58,026 nt of DNA. It comes from Hyphomicrobiaceae bacterium (GTDB lineage Bacteria; Pseudomonadota; Alphaproteobacteria; Rhizobiales; Hyphomicrobiaceae). The stretch's first letter is position 1. Every line of letters starts with the position of its first letter. Positions 54,127-58,026 of this stretch are shown here, in pieces. The translations under genes and the position numbers were made by a program. The stretch covers positions 1-58,026 of the forward strand of contig JAHDXT010000021.1 in the NCBI GenBank assembly GCA_023384095.1, in the 5' to 3' direction. The notes beneath the pieces were generated by a model. It did not search any database. It was not told the DNA's origin and saw nothing but the letters and a program-made list of their open reading frames with translations.

Positions 54127-54185
54127 ACGCGATCGGTTTCCGGCTATCCCTGCAAGATCGACGATTGCACTTGACGGAGTTTCGT

Positions 54186-55355
54186 ATGCCGATCGACAAG
54201 GACGCTTTCGACCAGTTCCTCGGCACCGTTGCGCGTTTCGTGTGCGAGCGCCTCATTCCGAACGAAGCACGTGTTGCCGCGGACGACGCCATTCCAGCCG
54301 ACATCGTCGAGGAGATGAGAACGCTGGGATTCTTCGGCATCGGAATCCCCGAGGAGTACGGCGGGCTCGGCTTGTGCATGGAGGAGGAGGTCCAGGTCGT
54401 CTTCGAGGTGGCGAAAGCGTCGCCTGCGTTCCGCTCCTGCTTCGCGACCAACGTCGGGATCGGCTCGCAGGCGATCGTCATCGACGGAACCGAAGAGCAG
54501 AAGCGGCGGTATCTGCCGCGGCTCGCATCCGGCGAGATCATCGGCTCCTTCGCGCTGACGGAGCCCGATTCCGGCTCCGACGCGGCATCCCTGCGCACGT
54601 CTGCCCGGCGCGACGGCGACGGCTACGTTCTCAACGGCACCAAACGTTTCATAACCAATGCACCGGAAGCGGGCGTCATGACCGTCATGGCCCGGACCGA
54701 CCCCGGCAAACCGGGCGCCGACGGCGTGTCCGCCTTTCTCGTCGAGAGGGGAACGCCGGGGCTGACCGTCGGCAGGCCCGATCGCAAGATGGGCCAGCGC
54801 GGGGCACATACGGCGGACGTAACTTTCGAGGACTGCCGCATTCCGAAAGAGGCATTGATCGGCGCCGTCGAGGGGCAAGGCTTCCGGACCGCCATGAAGG
54901 TTCTCGACAAGGGCCGCCTGCATATCTCGGCCGCATGCGCCGGCGCCGCCGGACGAATCCTGGCCGACGCCCTCGCCTATGCCCTCGATCGGAAGCAGTT
55001 CGGCAAGCCCATTGCCGAGTTCCAGCTCATCCAGGCCATGCTCGCCGACAGCCAGACAGAAGTCCTCGCGGCGCGCGCCATGATTCTCGAAGCGGCCCGC
55101 AAGCGCGATCGCGGGGACGACGTCAGCATGGAAGCGTCCTGCTGCAAGCTGTTCGCGAGCGAGATGGTAGGCCGCGTCGCCGACCGCGCCGTGCAGATCC
55201 ACGGTGGCGCGGGCTACATGGCCGATTACGCCGTCGAGCGCTTCTATCGAGACGTTCGCCTGTTCAGGATTTTCGAGGGCACCAGCCAAATACAACAACT
55301 GGTCATTGCCCGAAACATGATCCGCCGCGCCCGCGAAGGGTCCGCCGGCGCATAG
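54186..55355 (+). CDS. Acyl-CoA dehydrogenase
   Basis: 389 residues. IPEEYGGLGLCMEEE, FALTEPDSGSDAASLRT (FAD/substrate loop), DRKQFGKPIAEFQLIQ, QIHGGAGYMADYAVERFYRDVR and the catalytic Glu in RIFEGTSQIQ are all present, so it should be an active alpha,beta-dehydrogenase. ATG 54186 has GGAG eight bases before; a TTG seven codons upstream is less likely. Its place beside BadHI-like genes suggests cyclohexanecarboxyl-CoA (AliB-like) or a dicarboxyl-CoA as substrate, but no residue proves that. Confidence 0.92.
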   Translation: MPIDKDAFDQFLGTVARFVCERLIPNEARVAADDAIPADIVEEMRTLGFFGIGIPEEYGGLGLCMEEEVQVVFEVAKASPAFRSCFATNVGIGSQAIVIDGTEEQKRRYLPRLASGEIIGSFALTEPDSGSDAASLRTSARRDGDGYVLNGTKRFITNAPEAGVMTVMARTDPGKPGADGVSAFLVERGTPGLTVGRPDRKMGQRGAHTADVTFEDCRIPKEALIGAVEGQGFRTAMKVLDKGRLHISAACAGAAGRILADALAYALDRKQFGKPIAEFQLIQAMLADSQTEVLAARAMILEAARKRDRGDDVSMEASCCKLFASEMVGRVADRAVQIHGGAGYMADYAVERFYRDVRLFRIFEGTSQIQQLVIARNMIRRAREGSAGA

Positions 55356-55610
55356 GCGGACTTTACGGATTCTTAGCGGAGGTCGGCGCCAGCCAATGCA
55401 GCGGGGGTTCCGCGACGGCTACTGCGGTGGCATCCGGTGAGTTAGCCCGGTCTTCTCACCATAGCGGATCTCGCGCAAGCCTCCGACCATTCTTCCCCGT
55501 GCGGAAAGACTCTAGAGCATTTTCAGGCTGACCAGAACCGATTGGGGATTCACAAGTCGCGCGAACAGTGATTCTTGTCCTGTCGTCTTTTCCATTGGAG
55601 GGCGGCGGCG

Positions 55611-56045
55611 ATGGGCTGGGTATCGGGTCAGGCTTACTCGGAGGACCTGAGGGAGCGCGTGCTGGCGGCGGTGGATCGTGGCGGGCGGGTCTACGAGATC
55701 GCACCGTTGTTCGGGGTCAGTGTGTCCTACATCTACAAGGCGCGGGCGCGGAGGGACCGAGACGGCATCGCGACGGCGCTGCCGCGCACCGGCCGGCCCG
55801 GGCGCAAGCTCGATGGACACCTCGAAGCGCTTGCCGCATACGTGACCGAGCACCCCGACGCAACGCTCGCCGAGCTGGTGGATTGGTCTGAGCGGGAGCG
55901 CGGCGTGAAGGTCTGCATCGCGACCATGTCGGCGATGCTGGACGCACTCGATCTGTCGCTCAAAAAAAGACATGCCATGCTTCCGAGCAGGAGCGTGGCG
56001 ATGTCGCCGCAGCGCGCGAGGAATGGCGCCCCCAAGGCAGCCTGA
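55611..56045 (+). CDS. IS630 transposase, N-terminal frame
   Basis: 144 residues if read in frame 0. Helix-turn-helix region: [35 protein letters not shown], then [19 protein letters not shown] and the second HTH. At 55962-55968 an A7 tract after CTC allows a -1 shift into the frame encoding the DDE domain; after the tract the frame 0 product is nonsense-like. GGAGG lies before ATG 55611. Confidence 0.88.
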   Translation: MGWVSGQAYSEDLRERVLAAVDRGGRVYEIAPLFGVSVSYIYKARARRDRDGIATALPRTGRPGRKLDGHLEALAAYVTEHPDATLAELVDWSERERGVKVCIATMSAMLDALDLSLKKRHAMLPSRSVAMSPQRARNGAPKAA

Positions 56046-56569
56046 GCGTCGACCGTCTGGTCTTTATCGACGAGACCTGGGCCAAGACCAACATGACGCG
56101 CCGGTATGGCCGCTGCAAACGCGGCCAGCGTCTCGTCGCGGCGGTGCCGCACGGCCACTGGAAGACAACCACCTTCATTGGGGCGCTCAGAGCCGAGGGG
56201 CTCGCGGCGCCAGCAGTCTTCGACGGCGCAATCAACGGCGAGAGCTTTCTCGCCTATGTCGAACAGGTGCTCGTGCCGACCTTGCGACCCGGCGACATCG
56301 TCATCCTCGATAACCTACGGAGTCACAAGGTCGATGGCGTGCAGTCCGCCGTCGAGGCGGCGGGGGCGGAGCTGCGCTACCTGCCGCCCTACTCCCCCGA
56401 CTTCAACCCGATCGAGCAGCTGTTCGCGAAGTTCAAAGCCTGCCTGCGCAAGATCGCGGCCCGTTCCGTCGAAGCGTTGTGGACCGCCATCGGCGAGGCA
56501 GTCTCGGCCATCGAGCCAGGCGAGTGCGCGAATTACCTCCGACACTCAGGCTATGTACGCTCAGCCTGA
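55968..56569 (+). CDS. IS630 transposase, C-terminal DDE frame
   Basis: About 200 residues in the -1 frame from the A7 tract, without a good start of its own. [13 protein letters not shown] holds the first Asp, [13 protein letters not shown] the second, and [18 protein letters not shown] the final Glu, giving an intact DDE triad. [14 protein letters not shown] is typical of IS630. The stop lies inside the right terminal repeat. The full enzyme is made by joining this to the upstream frame. Confidence 0.88.
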
Positions 56570-56598
56570 ATCTGCTCTAGTGCTTACCTGGAGCCCCA

Positions 56599-57909
56599 AT
56601 GCCGAAGATCACCAAGCGAACCGTCGACGCCGTGTCGCCCGATCCGGCGAGGGATGTTGTGCTGTGGGATGACGCCCTGCCGGGCTTCGGTCTGCGCGTG
56701 AAGCCCTCGGGCGCAAAGTCCTTCATCGTCCAGTACCGGAACCCGCATGGCCGCTCTCGCCGGGCGACGGTGGGCCGCTACGGCGTCCTAACGCCGGACC
56801 AGGCGAGAGACGAGGCGCGGCAACTGTTGGCCGCTGCAGCTCGGGGTGAAGACCCTGCCGAGGAACGACAGACGCGCCGGAAGTCGCTTACCGTTTCCGA
56901 GCTGTGCGACGACTATCTGAAGGCGGCTGAAGGGGGCCTGATCCTTGGCAAGAAGGGGCAGCCAAAGAAGGCTTCAACGCTGGCGATAGATGTCGGGAGG
57001 ATCAAGCGCCACATCAAGCCGCTTCTGGGGCGCAAGCTGGTGATCGACCTTCAACGATCAGACATTGTTCGCTTCATTCGCGACGTGACTGACGGCAAAA
57101 CAGCCGCCGACGAAAAGACCGGCTTCCGCGGCCGGGCAATTGTTCGGGGCGGCCAGGGCACGGCCAGGCGCACTGCGGCCCTGCTCTCGGGTGTCCTCAC
57201 CTACGGCGTCGATATTGGGCTGATCGAGGGCAACCCGGCGCACGGAATTCGCCTCGCCGCCGATGGCAAACGCAAGCTGACTGATTTTCCCGGCAAGTAT
57301 GCCGCGCTCGGTCGGGCGCTGGCGCTGGCTGAGGACCGCTATGAGCCTTGGCAGGTGGTCGGAGCGATCAGGCTTGCGGCGCTTACCGGGATGCGGCGAG
57401 GCGAGGTGATCAGCTTGCGCCGGGCCGAGGTGGACCTTGCCGGGCGCTGCGTTCACCTCACCGACAGCAAGACAGGGGAAAGCGTTCGACCCCTCGGGCG
57501 CGCCGCTGTGGACCTCCTGCGGTCGATCTGGGACCGCGGCGAGAAGGGCGACTTCCTATTCCCGGCAGAGCGGAAGGACGGCGCGGCGTTCGGCGGGCTG
57601 CCTAAGGGGTATGGGCGGATTGTGGACCACGCCGACCTTGACGCGAAGGATCGAGCTGCGCTGTCCGATCTGACCTTGCACGGGCTGCGACATGGGTACG
57701 CCACGACAGCGGACGGTCTTGGGATGACCCTACCGACCGTTTCGGCGCTGCTCGGTCATGCTGCCGGGGGCGTCACTGCCGGGTATGTGGCGCGGGTGGA
57801 TGCGGTGTTGACCGCTGCCGCTGATCGGGTGGCCGGTGAGGTTTCGCGCCCGATGGGGAAGGCGAGGGCTGGGGTGATCGTAGATCTTCCGGCTAGGAGG
57901 CAAGCATGA
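56599..57909 (+). CDS. Tyrosine site-specific integrase
   Basis: 436 residues. The N-terminal arm-binding DUF4102 domain reads [26 protein letters not shown]; a SAM-like core-binding domain follows (about 95-215). The catalytic domain has Arg in [14 protein letters not shown], the H-x-x-R box in [10 protein letters not shown], His in LLGHAAGG and the nucleophile Tyr in [12 protein letters not shown] sits five bases before the ATG. It probably integrated a genomic island or prophage extending to the right. The IS630 copy lies just upstream and may have replaced its promoter. Confidence 0.94.
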   Translation: MPKITKRTVDAVSPDPARDVVLWDDALPGFGLRVKPSGAKSFIVQYRNPHGRSRRATVGRYGVLTPDQARDEARQLLAAAARGEDPAEERQTRRKSLTVSELCDDYLKAAEGGLILGKKGQPKKASTLAIDVGRIKRHIKPLLGRKLVIDLQRSDIVRFIRDVTDGKTAADEKTGFRGRAIVRGGQGTARRTAALLSGVLTYGVDIGLIEGNPAHGIRLAADGKRKLTDFPGKYAALGRALALAEDRYEPWQVVGAIRLAALTGMRRGEVISLRRAEVDLAGRCVHLTDSKTGESVRPLGRAAVDLLRSIWDRGEKGDFLFPAERKDGAAFGGLPKGYGRIVDHADLDAKDRAALSDLTLHGLRHGYATTADGLGMTLPTVSALLGHAAGGVTAGYVARVDAVLTAAADRVAGEVSRPMGKARAGVIVDLPARRQA

Positions 57910-58022
57910 CAAAGAAGCGTGATTTACCTAAACGCCTGAGCCAGCCACTCGCCTTGGGGAAGAAGGATGAAAGAGCTGGCTCCACAATTTCGGACGGTAG
58001 GGTGAGTGGATCGTCTGCCTGA
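57906..58022 (+). CDS. Small ORF coupled to the integrase
   Basis: A 38-residue ORF ([15 protein letters not shown]...) whose ATG overlaps the integrase stop (ATGA) and which has AGGAGG five bases upstream. It is basic at the N-terminus and ends with a TGA at 58020-58022, just inside the window. Strong coupling and ribosome site support a real product. No family recognised; an excisionase-like or regulatory role is only a guess. Confidence 0.55.
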   Translation: MTKKRDLPKRLSQPLALGKKDERAGSTISDGRVSGSSA

Positions 58023-58026
58023 CAGC

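Larger units (their letters stand above)
55515..56577 (+). mobile_element. IS630-family insertion sequence, complete
   Basis: 1063 bp. Terminal inverted repeats are GAGCATTTTCAGGCTGA (55515-55531) and, at the right end, the complement of GAGCAGATTCAGGCTGA (56561-56577), 15 of 17 matching. Both ends abut a TA dinucleotide (55513-55514 and 56578-56579), the target duplication expected of IS630/Tc1. It carries a two-frame DDE transposase. The left flank is the end of the acyl-CoA dehydrogenase region; the right flank is 19 bases from an integrase gene. Confidence 0.9.

Noticed and set aside
55356-55514. Possible tRNA attachment site next to the integrase
   Set aside because: I looked for a cloverleaf or a T-loop GTTCRANNC pattern and saw none. 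The 159 bases hold no recognisable feature.

Overview
The window is GC-rich (roughly two thirds G+C by eye) and looks like a chromosomal segment of an alphaproteobacterium, probably Hyphomicrobiales. The pointers are an Mrp protein with a C-terminal DUF971 domain, an extended IF-1 beside a cspA-type gene, BadR/BadH/BadI-like genes resembling those of Rhodopseudomonas, KGG stress proteins, and many ABC and TRAP uptake systems for organic acids. No rRNA, tRNA or CRISPR array was seen. All family assignments come from reading motifs and from memory; no search was run.

Layout. 1-2.6 kb: an Ldh2-type dehydrogenase divergent from an acyl-CoA dehydrogenase. 2.5-6.4 kb (minus): fdhD, mobA, mobB (molybdenum cofactor), a secreted subtilase-like protein that has lost its catalytic residues, a DUF3144-like protein and methylglyoxal synthase. 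6.8-16.6 kb: Mrp-DUF971, two MBL-fold proteins, a pair of half-permeases, an L,D-transpeptidase, IF-1, a cold-shock protein, two KGG proteins with a 53-residue ORF between them, and a TauE/SafE exporter. 16.6-24.6 kb (minus): lepA, a phnCDEE-type phosphonate importer and hrpB. 24.6-32.1 kb: an isopropylmalate/tartrate-type dehydrogenase and a FadR-type regulator (minus), divergent from a 3-hydroxyisobutyrate-dehydrogenase-like enzyme, an unrecognised protein built from two tandem repeats, and a complete TRAP transporter.

32.1-51.5 kb is the most striking part. A long minus-strand array runs from a GntR regulator through a class III CoA-transferase, a carboxyltransferase, biotin carboxylase, a biotin carrier, a NitT/TauT-type ABC ATPase and permease, an Xsc-like ThDP enzyme, a SuyA/SuyB-like pair, a TauA-like binding protein, a ComC-like dehydrogenase, a GMC oxidoreductase and a second SAF/UxaA pair. 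Divergent from it are a second carboxyltransferase, a paralogous binding protein and an SlcC-like dehydrogenase. Together, SlcC-like, ComC-like and SuyAB-like genes match the known scheme in which (S)-sulfolactate is oxidised to sulfopyruvate, reduced to (R)-sulfolactate and cleaved to pyruvate and sulfite. My reading is a C3-sulfonate catabolic island. Its coupling to an acyl-CoA carboxylase module is unexplained and may be new.

51.6-55.4 kb holds a BadR-BadH-BadI-like group for cyclohexanecarboxylate-type ring opening, a frameshifted small gene and an acyl-CoA dehydrogenase. The right end is mobile: a complete IS630-family element (1063 bp, 17-bp terminal repeats, TA duplication, slippery A7) sits just upstream of a tyrosine integrase and a translationally coupled 38-codon ORF, so an integrated element probably continues past the window.
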